A stretch of DNA of 64,000 bases from assembly GCA_050246635.1 (NCBI GenBank), contig JBFWVR010000002.1:310001-374000 (forward strand). Direction: 5' to 3'. The position numbers and the translations under genes are program-made. Under the pieces are notes generated by a model. It did no database searches. It had not been told where the DNA came from and worked only from the letters and a program-made list of their open reading frames with translations. Positions 32,685 through 41,971 of the stretch are shown piece after piece. Source of the stretch: JBFWVR01 sp050246635. GTDB taxonomy: Bacteria > Acidobacteriota > Vicinamibacteria > Vicinamibacterales > UBA2999. Numbering within the stretch: position 1 is the first letter of the stretch; each line of letters begins with the position of its first letter.

Positions 32685-34474
32685 CGGATGTCCAGGTAGA
32701 GCCGGCGCAGCGGCAGCGCGAGCCGGTCGCACACCTCGCGCACGGCGGCCTCGCGCGCCGGGTCGATCTTCGTGCTGCTCAGCACGACCTCGTCGATCCG
32801 GTCGTGCTGCACGATCTCGCCGATCTCCGCCAGGCCGCCGCGCACCGGCAGGCCGAGGACACGCTGCTTTCGTTTGCCCGGGTCGTCATCCACGAAGGCC
32901 ACCGGCCGCATGGTCCACGCGGGGTTCACGCGCATCTCCCGCACGAGCAGCTGGCCGGCGGACCCGGCGCCGTAGATGAGCACGCGGCGCGCGCGCTGCT
33001 TGCGCCGGATGTGCGCCACGTCGCCCATCGCCCGGAACGAGGCGCGCGTGCCGGCGACCGCGAGCAGCAGCAGCACCGCGTCGATGATGAAGACGGCGCG
33101 GGAGAACCCTTGGAACCGGTAGAGATAGGCCACCGAGAAGATGGCCAGCACCGATCCGGAGAGCACGCCGCGCAGGACCGCCGCCACGTCCACCAGCGTG
33201 AAGCTGTCCCACGACCGCGAATACAAGCCGGACAGGTAGAGCGCCACGAGCTTCACGCCGAGCACGACCGGGAGCGAGGCCGTGAAGTAGGGGAAGAAGT
33301 TCTCGAGCGCCTCGCCCTCGAAGCGGATCCGGTAGGCCGCGTAGTAGCACGCCGTGATCAGGACCAGGTCCAGCAGCACCTGGCCGGCGTGCCACCGGAA
33401 CGTGAGGTCCTTGAGGAACGGCGCGAACGTGGATTTCTGGAGGGCGAGGAAATCCTCCGACTCGTAGGCCGGCACCCGCGCGAGGTAGAGGCCGAGCAAC
33501 GCCACGCCGACCACGAAGAGCGCCGCGAGCGGCGCCATGCCCTGCAGTCCCTGGGCGGACACCAGCGCGGCCACGCCCCCTCCCGTCAGCGCGAGCAGGT
33601 ACAGGATGCGGACGGCGCTGCGCTCCGAGAAACCCAGGGACACGAGGCGGTGGGAGACGTGGTCGGTCCCGCCGCGCGTCGCCTTGCGGCCGGCGAGGCG
33701 GCGCAGGACCAGCACGAAGCCGGTGTCGAACAGCGGCACGACCAGGACGAGCGCGACGAGCAGCATCGCGACCGGCACGTCGGCGCCGGGCGTGGTCACC
33801 GGCACCAGCGAGGCCCCGGCCAGCGAGGCGCCGAAGAAGAGGCTGCCGGCGTCGCCCATGAAGAGCCGCGCCGGGTTGCGGTTCCAGTAGAGAAACCCCA
33901 GCGCCGCCCCGGCGACGACGGAGAGGTACAGGACCAGCGGCGGCCCGAGCGCCGCCGGGAAGAGCGCCGCCAGGAACGCGGCCGCGGCGAGCGACACGCC
34001 GGCGGCGAGGCCGTCCATGTTGTCCAGCAGGTTCACCGCGTGCACGATGCCACCGAACCACAGCACCGCGACGAGCGTGGCGCCCGACGGCAGGCCGCCC
34101 GCCTCGGACTGCCCCACGGCAAACACCAGGAGCGCGCCCACGACCAGCGACGAGACGAGCTTCGCCAGGGGGGAGAGCTGGAGGCGGTCGTCGAGGAAGC
34201 CGATCACGAACATGGCCAGGGCCGCGACGGGGACCGCGGTTTCGTGCGGGCGCGTGAGCGTCGCGCCGGGCATGACCTGCACGGCGGCCAGCACGAGCAC
34301 GACAGCCGCCACGATGCCGGCTCCCCCGAGCGTCGGGGTCGGCTCCTGGTGCCAGCGGTCCGGACGCGGCGGGACGACCGCCCCGTGGCCGAGCGCGATG
34401 CGGCGCGCGATGCCACACGCCACCGCCGACACCACGGCCGCGACGAGGGCCGACACGAGAGCCGCGGTGAGCAC
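32681..34474 (-). CDS. WecA/MraY-type sugar-1-phosphate transferase fused to a PglF/CapD N-terminal-like half
   Basis: A 597-residue membrane protein from GTG 34474. Residues 1-340 are a polyprenyl-phosphate sugar-1-phosphate transferase: FLDDRLQ near 93, NLLDNMDGLAAG near 148, FMGDAGSLFFG near 205 and HVSHRL near 275, within about 10-11 helices. Residues 360-470 have four more helices, and 490-597 a Rossmann domain (RVLIYGAGSAGQLLV, RPVAFVDDDPGKR). This second half equals the membrane plus CoA-binding-like part of UDP-GlcNAc 4,6-dehydratases such as PglF, but the catalytic SDR domain is absent. It probably starts lipid-linked repeat-unit synthesis; the appended half may sense a nucleotide sugar. 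Confidence 0.88.
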   Translation of the reverse strand: MLTAALVSALVAAVVSAVACGIARRIALGHGAVVPPRPDRWHQEPTPTLGGAGIVAAVVLVLAAVQVMPGATLTRPHETAVPVAALAMFVIGFLDDRLQLSPLAKLVSSLVVGALLVFAVGQSEAGGLPSGATLVAVLWFGGIVHAVNLLDNMDGLAAGVSLAAAAFLAALFPAALGPPLVLYLSVVAGAALGFLYWNRNPARLFMGDAGSLFFGASLAGASLVPVTTPGADVPVAMLLVALVLVVPLFDTGFVLVLRRLAGRKATRGGTDHVSHRLVSLGFSERSAVRILYLLALTGGGVAALVSAQGLQGMAPLAALFVVGVALLGLYLARVPAYESEDFLALQKSTFAPFLKDLTFRWHAGQVLLDLVLITACYYAAYRIRFEGEALENFFPYFTASLPVVLGVKLVALYLSGLYSRSWDSFTLVDVAAVLRGVLSGSVLAIFSVAYLYRFQGFSRAVFIIDAVLLLLAVAGTRASFRAMGDVAHIRRKQRARRVLIYGAGSAGQLLVREMRVNPAWTMRPVAFVDDDPGKRKQRVLGLPVRGGLAEIGEIVQHDRIDEVVLSSTKIDPAREAAVREVCDRLALPLRRLYLDIR

Positions 34475-34484
34475 GAAGTGGACT

Positions 34485-36200
34485 CTACACCGAAGGCGCG
34501 GAGGCCGTCGACGCCCGCCGCTCGTCGAGGTGGAAGGGCTGGCCCTGCAGGATGCCGTCGCAGATGACGTCGAGGCCGGGCGTGGCGCCCGGCAGGAGGG
34601 GATCGAGCCGATCGAGACGCAGCTGGTAAATCGGGTACCCCGCCTTGGGCTCGATGAACGGCAGGGGAATCATCCGGTTGAAGAAGAAATGGTACGCGTA
34701 GCGCCGGGCGCGCGCGACCCGCGCGTCAGGCATGCCCTCGGCAAAGGGCAGCTGGTCGAGCAGGGCGAAGTACTCCTCGGGCGTCGACGCATCCCACGTA
34801 ATCCCCTTGTTCCGGATCCACGCCTCGCCGGCGACGATGACCGGCAGGCCGACGCTCGAGAGCTCCACCCCCATCTTGGTGCCGTAGATGATCGCGGCGT
34901 TGCACAGCGACATCAGGGCGTAGCTGCTCATGGCGCTCTCGGGCGGCACGAGGATGACGTTCGGCGGCACGTCGGGCACGTGCCGGGCGAGCTCGCCGAG
35001 GATGGGCTGGCGCGAGACGGGGAAGCCGCTGATCTCGGCGGGATGCACGCGCACCAGCAGCTGCAGGTCCGGCCGGCGCCGGAAGTAGCGCACGGTCTCG
35101 ACGAACCACGTGAGCATGTCCGGGAACGCGTTGGCCGGATAGTGCAGCTGGGCGTCCCAGCTCACGTTGGTCAGGCAGCCGATGACCGGCCTCGACAGGT
35201 CCACGCCGACCTTCGCGGCCAGCGCCCGGGTGTCCTGGTGCTCGGCGCGGTGGAACACGATCCAGTCGAAGAGGCCCTCGCGGCGGCTCGCCAGGTAGCT
35301 CATGAGCTCCCGCTCCTGGGAGGGCTTGAGCTCCTCGCCCTCCCAGTGCGAGACCGGCTCGTTCATCAGGGTGTGGTGGTACGTGTCGTCGTGGCTGAAG
35401 ATGAAGCGCCGCTTGCGGTACGCGACGTTCCACGTGACCACCCGCACGCCCTCGTGCCGCGCGGCCTCACCGATGATCCCCCAGGGCACGTAGATGCCGT
35501 GGGTGACGGTGGCTGCCGTGAAGCCCACCTCGCGCATCAGCCGCCGGCTCGCCCGCGCGGTCAGCAGCGCGGACTCGAGGTAGCGCCGCAGCACGGCCTC
35601 CCCGCGGGGCTCGCCGTCGAGCGTGCCCGAGGCGAAGAACCGCAACGCGCCGGCGTAGGCGTGCTCGCCGACCTGCAACCCGTCCTCGACGAAGTCACGG
35701 ATCGCCTCGACGGGCAGCGACCGCGCGGTGACGCCGGCGCTCGCGCGGTCGTCGGCCGTGAGCCAGTCGCCGTAGCGGTGCACGCGGATGCCGAGCTCGC
35801 GGTAGACGCGCTCGGCCGGCCAGCGGCAGTCACGGCACAGGTCGCGGGACGGCCCGTCGGCGACGAACCGGTCGAGCTCCGGATAGAGCGAGGCCTCGCA
35901 CTCGGCGCACGCCGGCAGGTCGCTGTCGCACAGCAGGACGTGCACCTCGGCACCGCGCAGCGTCAGGGCCACGCCGAGCGCGCTCTCGAGGCTCACCGCG
36001 TGGGCGTAGGCGCCGATGCTCGAGGCGAGCAGCACACGCGGGCCGCCGGCAGCCTCGCGGCGCGCGCGCTCCCAGCGCCGGTTGTCGGCCAGGAGGGCGC
36101 GCGACCAGTCCGGGTACGCGTCCACGCGCGCGTGGTACCACCGCCGCGCGAGCCGGGACGCGCGCCAGACGGCGGGGAACTTCCGGACCGCGTGTTTCAT
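34485..36200 (-). CDS. Capsule polysaccharide synthesis/KpsS-like protein
   Basis: A 571-residue soluble protein. I recognise the arrangement of capsule synthesis (KpsS/LipB-like) or spore-coat GT-B proteins: an N-terminal RVLLASSIGAYAHAVSLESA, a cysteine-rich insert (DSDLPACAECEAS, CRDCRWPAERV), TVTHGIYVPWGIIGEAARH, LLVRVHPAEISGF and a donor-site YGTKMGVELSSVGLPVIVAG. It probably transfers a sugar or Kdo-like residue to a lipid or glycan. ATG 36200 overlaps the HAD gene stop (ATGA). No membrane segment. Confidence 0.75.
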   Translation of the reverse strand: MKHAVRKFPAVWRASRLARRWYHARVDAYPDWSRALLADNRRWERARREAAGGPRVLLASSIGAYAHAVSLESALGVALTLRGAEVHVLLCDSDLPACAECEASLYPELDRFVADGPSRDLCRDCRWPAERVYRELGIRVHRYGDWLTADDRASAGVTARSLPVEAIRDFVEDGLQVGEHAYAGALRFFASGTLDGEPRGEAVLRRYLESALLTARASRRLMREVGFTAATVTHGIYVPWGIIGEAARHEGVRVVTWNVAYRKRRFIFSHDDTYHHTLMNEPVSHWEGEELKPSQERELMSYLASRREGLFDWIVFHRAEHQDTRALAAKVGVDLSRPVIGCLTNVSWDAQLHYPANAFPDMLTWFVETVRYFRRRPDLQLLVRVHPAEISGFPVSRQPILGELARHVPDVPPNVILVPPESAMSSYALMSLCNAAIIYGTKMGVELSSVGLPVIVAGEAWIRNKGITWDASTPEEYFALLDQLPFAEGMPDARVARARRYAYHFFFNRMIPLPFIEPKAGYPIYQLRLDRLDPLLPGATPGLDVICDGILQGQPFHLDERRASTASAPSV

Positions 36201-36901
36201 GAGGCCGGTGCTTCGGCGGGCGTGTCGAGCAGGGCGAGGAAGGCCGGGGGATCGGGGAGCCGCTCGAGCACGGCCCACGGCTCGTGCGCGGCCAGGGCCT
36301 CGGCGTCGTAGACGCCGGTGGCGACGGCAATCGTGCGCGCCCCGATGGCCCGCGCGCATTCGATGTCATGGGGGGTGTCCCCCACCACGAAGAGGTGTCC
36401 CGGCTCGAATGCCACCTCGGGAAACCGCTCGCGGACGAGCGCGAGGGCACGCGTCGCGATGCCCGCCCTCAACCCGGTGTCGACCGAGAACGCGCCGCCC
36501 TCGAAGAACCCCTGCAGGCCATAGTGCGTGAGCTTGGCGCGCGCGCCGGCCGCGGTGTTGCCGGTCAGCAGCATCGAGTGCACGTCGGGCCGCGTCTCCC
36601 GCAGGCTGCCCAGCGCCTCGACCACGCCGGGCATCACCCGGCCCTGGCGCAGCGGCAGGCGCGCGGGCAGCTGCGACTCGTAGATCGAGACCAGCCGCGC
36701 GACCGTGGCGGGCTCGGCCGCCACGCCCGCCTGCGCCAGGATCGCCAGCGCGACCTGGTGATCCGTGAGGCCGTCGGTCCGGAGGGCGCCGAAATCGAGC
36801 TCCCGGCCGGTGACCTCGCGGCACGCATCCTCCCACGCGAAGATGCCGGCCCGCCCCGTCGTCAGCAGCGTGCCGTCGATGTCCCAGAAGACCGCAATCA
36901 T
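36197..36901 (-). CDS. HAD-superfamily phosphatase
   Basis: A 234-residue HAD hydrolase: motif I FWDIDGTLL with the nucleophile and acid Asp, motif II LLTGNT, a Lys in ARAKLTHYG, and motif III VVGDTPHDIECARA. The helical cap lies between motifs I and II, as in phosphoglycolate-phosphatase-like enzymes. Being between a transketolase and a capsule protein, it may remove a phosphate from a sugar intermediate of the same pathway; that is inference. ATG 36901 overlaps the transketolase stop. Confidence 0.9.
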   Translation of the reverse strand: MIAVFWDIDGTLLTTGRAGIFAWEDACREVTGRELDFGALRTDGLTDHQVALAILAQAGVAAEPATVARLVSIYESQLPARLPLRQGRVMPGVVEALGSLRETRPDVHSMLLTGNTAAGARAKLTHYGLQGFFEGGAFSVDTGLRAGIATRALALVRERFPEVAFEPGHLFVVGDTPHDIECARAIGARTIAVATGVYDAEALAAHEPWAVLERLPDPPAFLALLDTPAEAPAS

Positions 36902-38844
36902 GCGACCGGGGTGCCGAGGGCAGCGCCGATCGACCCCGTGAGGCCGTCGACGTCGAGCCCGTGGTAGCGCAGCACCTCGTCGTTCGTGCCGCACTCGGGC
37001 AGCTCGGTGACACCGAGGCGCGTGACATGGACCGCCGGCGACAGCCCCAGGCGCGCGATGGCCGCGGCCAGCATCTCACCCTGGCCGCCGTGCACGTAGT
37101 GGTTGTCGAGCGTGACGACCTGGCGGCGATCCCCGATCACCTCACGGAGCCACGCCTCGTCCACGCGGTTCAACCACGGCAGGTTGACGAGCCGTGCCGA
37201 CACCCCCTCGGCCTCCAGCCGCGCCAGCGCCTCCCAGGCGTTGGCCAGCAGCCATGGCCCGTAGCCGAACACGACGGCATCGGTGCCCTCGCGCACCACC
37301 GTGCCCCGGCCTTCCTCGGCGCGGTAGCCGGCGGGCAGGGCGAACGGCACGGGCCACCCGAGCGACACGAGCCGCAGGTAGCCGCTCGCCTCCGTCCCGT
37401 TGACCATGAAGTCGACCAGCGCCTCGACCTCGGTCTCGGTGCAGGGCTCGGCCAGCACGAGGTTCGGCACCGCCCCGAGGGCCGAGATGTCGCGCACCGA
37501 CTGGTGGGAGTGGCCGGGACCACCGGGCAGGAGCCCGGCCAGCGAGCCGACGTAGATGACCTTGTTGCCCTCGGAGCACTGGTTGTAGATCTGCTCGTTC
37601 GGGCGGGTGGACAGGAAGCAGGCGAACGAATGGGCGATCGGCAGGACGCCGCGGCCGGCCATGCCGCACGCCATGGAGGTCATGTCCTGCTCCGCGATGC
37701 CACACTCGACGAACCGCTCCGGGAACCGGTCGCGGAACTCGACGAGGCCGCAGTCCTTCACCAGGTCGGCGTCGAGCGCGATGATCTCCGGGTGCGCCTC
37801 GGCCTGCGCGATGAGCGCGCGTGTGTAGGCGGCGACGAGCCGCTCGACCTGCAGCACGGGCTTGCGCGGCGGCCGCTTGCCGTCCTCGAGCCGCAGCGTC
37901 CCGAGCCCGGCGGCCGTGAAGAGGGCCTGCGCGCGCGTCACCAGCTCCTTCGACCCGCGGGCGTACTCGTCCTCGTTGGGGGCGCCCGAGTGGTAGTTGT
38001 ACAGCTCCCCCGCCTTCATCGACGGGCCTTCCATGAAGGAGACGCCCTTGCCCTTCACGGTGTCGGCAATCACGACCTTCGGGCGGTCGGTCACCGCGTC
38101 CAGCCGCCGCATCACCGCCTCCAGGGCGGCGAGATCGTGTCCGTCGACGCGCTCGACGTGCCAGCCGAAGGCCGCCAGCTTGGCCTGCAGGTCGCCGAGG
38201 TCCCCGACGTCCTTCACCCAGGTGTCGGACTGGATCTTGTTGTGGTCGATGATCGCGGTGATCTCGTGGAGCCCGAGCGCCACGGCGGATGGCAGCGACT
38301 CCCAGAACTGGCCCTCCTGCAGCTCGCCGTCGCCGGTGAGCACGAACACCCGGCAGCTCTTCCCGAGCAGGCGGTTGGCCAGCACCATGCCCTTCGCCTT
38401 CGAGATGCCCATGCCGAGCGACCCGGTGTTGGCCTGGATGTAGGGCGTCTCGACGTGCGGGTGCCCCGGCAGCCCATCGAGGCGGCGCAGGTGGTGGATC
38501 TTGTCGGCCTCAAGCAGGCCGAGCGCGATCAGCACGGAGTAGAGCGCGGGCGCGTCGTGGCCCTTCGACGAGAAGAAGACGTCGCATTCGTCCTGGCCCC
38601 GGTCGAGCCCCCGCATCTCACGCAGGAACAACCAGCTCATGATCTCGAGCGAGCTGAAGCTGGTCCCGATGTGGCCCGACCACGCGCGCGCGATCATGTA
38701 GAGCGTGTTCAGGCGGCACAGCGCCGCGAACGCCTCCGCCTCCTGCGCGGCCGGCAGGCCCGCCGCCCGCAGGCGATCGAACTCCGCGACCGGCACGTAC
38801 ACCAGGTCGTCGGACGTGACGACGTCGAGTTGCTGTTCACCCAT
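36898..38844 (-). CDS. Transketolase (full-length, thiamine-diphosphate enzyme)
   Basis: A 648-residue enzyme with both halves of transketolase in one chain: SGHIGTSFSSLEIMSW, the TPP motif LTGDGELQEGQFWES with NKI following, KGKGVSFME, then in the pyrimidine domain ECGIAEQDMTSMACG with the catalytic Glu, and the C-terminal LDNHYVHGGQGEML. It moves two-carbon ketol units between sugar phosphates. Location inside a glycan operon suggests it makes a special sugar, such as a heptulose or branched precursor, rather than serving central metabolism. The RBS is GGGGGAC next to ATG 38844. Confidence 0.92.
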   Translation of the reverse strand: MGEQQLDVVTSDDLVYVPVAEFDRLRAAGLPAAQEAEAFAALCRLNTLYMIARAWSGHIGTSFSSLEIMSWLFLREMRGLDRGQDECDVFFSSKGHDAPALYSVLIALGLLEADKIHHLRRLDGLPGHPHVETPYIQANTGSLGMGISKAKGMVLANRLLGKSCRVFVLTGDGELQEGQFWESLPSAVALGLHEITAIIDHNKIQSDTWVKDVGDLGDLQAKLAAFGWHVERVDGHDLAALEAVMRRLDAVTDRPKVVIADTVKGKGVSFMEGPSMKAGELYNYHSGAPNEDEYARGSKELVTRAQALFTAAGLGTLRLEDGKRPPRKPVLQVERLVAAYTRALIAQAEAHPEIIALDADLVKDCGLVEFRDRFPERFVECGIAEQDMTSMACGMAGRGVLPIAHSFACFLSTRPNEQIYNQCSEGNKVIYVGSLAGLLPGGPGHSHQSVRDISALGAVPNLVLAEPCTETEVEALVDFMVNGTEASGYLRLVSLGWPVPFALPAGYRAEEGRGTVVREGTDAVVFGYGPWLLANAWEALARLEAEGVSARLVNLPWLNRVDEAWLREVIGDRRQVVTLDNHYVHGGQGEMLAAAIARLGLSPAVHVTRLGVTELPECGTNDEVLRYHGLDVDGLTGSIGAALGTPVA

Positions 38845-38862
38845 AAGTCCCCCGCCCGGCCG

Positions 38863-39615
38863 TCAGGCCGGCGCGCCCCACGGCGCCGCCGCCACCTCGG
38901 GCAGGCGCGCCTCACCGCTGGCGAGCAGGTGCTCGGCCAGCAGCCAGTCGAATCGGTTGTTGATGTCGAACCCTTCCAGCTCGTCGGTCAGGAAGGGCAG
39001 GATGGTCTCGCCCGCAATCGTGCGCCCGTCGAACACGATGCGTGTCCAGGCGATCTCGAGACTGGCGTTCTGCACGTAGACGGGGGGCAGCGACTGGTAC
39101 TGGCTGCTGTGCCAGGGCTGCTCCGCCGGCCCGAAGGGCAGCAGCGGCAGCAGCCGGTTGCCCCGCACCACCCACATCTTGCCGGGGTGCTGCGTGCACT
39201 TCTCCACCGCGCGCAGCGAGTCGGCGCGCGGGTCGTCCACGAAGGCCTGCCAGGCCCGCCGGATGGTGTCGGGCGTGCGGAACGGGCTCGTCGGGCGCAG
39301 CAGGCTGAAGGCGTCCGGCACACCACCGGCCTCGCCGAGCGTCGCGAGCGTGTGCTCCACCCACTCGATGTCGGGGCTGGTGTCGCCGGCGAACGCCGCC
39401 GGCCGCAGGAACGGCACCTCCGCGCCGTAGTGGCGCGCGATGGCGGCAATCTCCTCGGAGTCGGTCGACACGATCACCCGCGTGAACACGCCGCTCGCGA
39501 GCGCGGGGGCAATCGTGTACGCCAGCAGCGGATGGCCGCCGAGCGCCCGGATGTTCTTGCCGGGCACCCGCTTCGATCCCATGCGGGCCGGAATCAACGC
39601 GACGACGGAAGGCAT
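38863..39615 (-). CDS. CMP-nonulosonic-acid synthetase (acylneuraminate cytidylyltransferase), copy 1
   Basis: A 250-residue nucleotidyltransferase: ALIPARMGSKRVPGKNI is the CTP-binding signature, then VIVSTDSEEIA, LLRPTSPFRTP, a YVQNASLEI segment and FDINNRFDWLLAE. It activates a nonulosonic acid such as neuraminate, legionaminate or pseudaminate as the CMP-sugar. Copies at 50603 and 61281 are clearly different in sequence, so each may serve another sugar. It pairs with the NeuB-type synthase at 41968 in this operon. Confidence 0.9.
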   Translation of the reverse strand: MPSVVALIPARMGSKRVPGKNIRALGGHPLLAYTIAPALASGVFTRVIVSTDSEEIAAIARHYGAEVPFLRPAAFAGDTSPDIEWVEHTLATLGEAGGVPDAFSLLRPTSPFRTPDTIRRAWQAFVDDPRADSLRAVEKCTQHPGKMWVVRGNRLLPLLPFGPAEQPWHSSQYQSLPPVYVQNASLEIAWTRIVFDGRTIAGETILPFLTDELEGFDINNRFDWLLAEHLLASGEARLPEVAAAPWGAPA

Positions 39616-39631
39616 GGCTGGGGGGCGGCGG

Positions 39632-41104
39632 CTAGACGGCCGCGGGATCGTGCGCGATGTAGACGGTCTTCCAGTCGGAGTACACGTCCAGCGCCTCGGT
39701 GCCGGCCTCGCGCCAGCCGTTGCCCGACTGCCGCAGCCCGCCGAAGGGCATGTGCGGCTCGCTGCCGTAGGTGCCGCCGTTGACGCTGGCCACGCCCGCC
39801 CGCACGCGGTTGACGAAGCTCATCGCCCGGTTCAGGTCCCGCGTGTGGATGGCTGCGGTGAGGCCGAAGGGCGAGTCGTCCGCCATCGCCAGCGCCTCCT
39901 CGAGGCCCGACACGCGGTAGAGGCAGGTGATGGGCCCGAAGAGCTCCTGCCGGCTGATGTCGGCCTCGGGCGGGGCCCCTTCGAGGATCGTCGGCGCGAG
40001 GTAGAAGCCGCCGGCGTGGGCCGCATCGGTCAGCCGCGCGCCGCCGCAGAGCACGCGCGCCCCGCCGGCCGTCGCCGCCTCAATCGCGGCGAGCATGCCG
40101 TTCAGCTGCGCCTCGTTGATGACCGGGCCGTAGAAGTCGCCATCGCCGTTGCCGACCTTGAGGTCCCGGGCGGCCGCCACCAGCGCGTCACGGAACTGGT
40201 CGTAGACGGCGTCGAAGACCAGGATGCGGCTGCCCGACGCGCAGCGCTGCCCCGCGTTGCTGAAGGCCGAGCCGAGCGCCCACTGCAGCGCCAGCGCCTG
40301 GTCCGCATCGTCACAGACGATGAACGGGTTCTTGCCGCCGAGCTCGAGGCAGACCTTCGCCATGCGCGCGCCGCAGGTGGCGGCAATCCACTTGCCCACC
40401 TCGCAGGAGCCCGTGAAGCTCACGACCGCGACCCGCGGGTCCTCGACGATGGGGGCGCCAGCCTCCTCGCCGAACCCGTGCACGGTGTTGTAGACGCCGT
40501 CGGGCAGCCCGGCCTCCTTCGCCAGCACGCCGAACGCCCAGGCCGTGATCGGCGTGTCTTCCGACGCCTTCATCACGGCGGCGTTGCCGCAGAGCAGCGC
40601 GGGGAAGGCCTTCCAGGCGACGTTGGCAATGGGCGTGTTGGCCGCGATGATGAGGCCCGCGACGCCGAGCGGCTGGCGCACGGTCATCGCGGCGCGGTTC
40701 GGCGTCGCGCTCGTCGTCGTGCGGCCGTAGAAGCGGCGGCCCTCGCCCGCGACGAAGAAGCCCATCTCGGTCGCGGCGTCCACCTCGCCCAGGGCCTCCC
40801 GGGGGGCCTTGCCGGTCTCGCGCGCGACGATCGCGCCGAGCTCGGCGCGGTGGGCCTGCATGAGCTGCGCGATCTTCCGCAGCACGTTGCCGCGCGCCGG
40901 CACGCTGGTCGCCGCCCAGGCCGGCTGCGCCGCGGCCGCCGCGGCGAGCGCCGCCTCCACGTCGGCCGCCCGCGAGCGCGCGACCTGGCAGACCACCCGG
41001 CCGGTCGCCGGTTCGAGCTTGGCGAAGGTCTCGCCCGCGGCCGCGGGCCGCTCGGCCCCGTTGATCTGGTTCGGGAGGATCTCGGGAATCGTCAGGTCAG
41101 GCAT
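39632..41104 (-). CDS. Aldehyde dehydrogenase
   Basis: A 490-residue NAD(P)-dependent enzyme. VAGLIIAANTPIANVAWK, VVSFTGSCEVGK, the active Glu in CLELGGKNPF and the nucleophile in SNAGQRCASGSRI are canonical, as is QELFGPITCLY. It oxidises an aldehyde to an acid in the cytoplasm. It resembles succinate-semialdehyde/glyceraldehyde-type members, but the operon context suggests a sugar or amino-sugar aldehyde. Neither neighbour overlaps it: 54 bases to the SDR and 16 to the cytidylyltransferase. Confidence 0.92.
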   Translation of the reverse strand: MPDLTIPEILPNQINGAERPAAAGETFAKLEPATGRVVCQVARSRAADVEAALAAAAAAQPAWAATSVPARGNVLRKIAQLMQAHRAELGAIVARETGKAPREALGEVDAATEMGFFVAGEGRRFYGRTTTSATPNRAAMTVRQPLGVAGLIIAANTPIANVAWKAFPALLCGNAAVMKASEDTPITAWAFGVLAKEAGLPDGVYNTVHGFGEEAGAPIVEDPRVAVVSFTGSCEVGKWIAATCGARMAKVCLELGGKNPFIVCDDADQALALQWALGSAFSNAGQRCASGSRILVFDAVYDQFRDALVAAARDLKVGNGDGDFYGPVINEAQLNGMLAAIEAATAGGARVLCGGARLTDAAHAGGFYLAPTILEGAPPEADISRQELFGPITCLYRVSGLEEALAMADDSPFGLTAAIHTRDLNRAMSFVNRVRAGVASVNGGTYGSEPHMPFGGLRQSGNGWREAGTEALDVYSDWKTVYIAHDPAAV

Positions 41105-41158
41105 CGTCTCTCGGAGTGAAGGGCACCGGGCCGGGGCCTGGCGCCCCGGCGAGGCGCG

Positions 41159-41971
41159 TCACCAGGCGGTGAAGCCGCCGTCGACGCGCAGCTCGTGGCC
41201 GGTGACGTACGACGAGGCCTTCGACGCGAGGAACACCAGGGGCCCCTTCAGGTCGTCCGCCTCGGCCATGCGGGCGAGCGGCACCCGGGCGCCGAACTTG
41301 GCGCGGAACCCCTCGTCCTGCCCGCCCAGCACGCCGCCGGGCGAGAGCGTGTTGACCCGCACGCCGCGGGCGCCCCAGAGCGTGGCGAAGTACTTCGTCA
41401 TGTTGACGACCCCGGCTTTCGAGGCGCCGTAGGCCGGCACCTTCAGGAACGGGAGGTCGCCCGGGAAGTGATCGTAGAACCGCTGGTCGGGCGAGACCGC
41501 GGCGTACAGCGAGCCGATGTTCACGATGGAGCCCGCCCCCCGCACGGCCATGGGGCCGCCGAAGACCTGCGTCACCTGGAACGTGCCGACGAGGTTGACC
41601 TCCACCATGCGGCGGAAGATCTCGACGGGCATGTCCTGGATCTCGAAGCGCCCGGTGCCCGTGTCCGGAGGCTGGTCGACGCCGGCGTTGTTGACGAGCA
41701 CCGCGGGCTCGCCCAGCGCGGCGACGACCCGCGCGCGGGCCGCCTCGATCCCCGGCCGATCGGTGACGTCGCAGGGGACGTGCACGAGCCGGCCCTCGGG
41801 GATCCGGGGCGCCAGCGCCTCGAAGACGGGCGAGGGCACGGCGCCCGGGCGGTCGAGCGCGGCGACGCGGGCGCCGGCGTCGAGCAGGGCCTCGATCCAG
41901 ATGGGGCCCAGCTTGCCGAGGGCGCCGGTGACCACGGCCACCTGCCCCTCGAGCGAGAACGGCGGCGTCAC
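41159..41971 (-). CDS. Classical short-chain dehydrogenase/reductase
   Basis: A 270-residue SDR: VAVVTGALGKLGPIWIEALL (TGxxxxxG with unusual spacing), VLVNNAGVD, VNIGSLYAA with the catalytic Ser, YGASKAGVV with Tyr/Lys, and RVNTLSPGG. It oxidises or reduces a hydroxy/keto group. Similar SDRs accompany NeuB-type genes in legionaminate and flagellin-glycan loci, so a role in making the nonulosonic acid or its precursor is likely. GTG 41971 overlaps the neuB stop (GTGA). Confidence 0.9.
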   Translation of the reverse strand: MTPPFSLEGQVAVVTGALGKLGPIWIEALLDAGARVAALDRPGAVPSPVFEALAPRIPEGRLVHVPCDVTDRPGIEAARARVVAALGEPAVLVNNAGVDQPPDTGTGRFEIQDMPVEIFRRMVEVNLVGTFQVTQVFGGPMAVRGAGSIVNIGSLYAAVSPDQRFYDHFPGDLPFLKVPAYGASKAGVVNMTKYFATLWGARGVRVNTLSPGGVLGGQDEGFRAKFGARVPLARMAEADDLKGPLVFLASKASSYVTGHELRVDGGFTAW

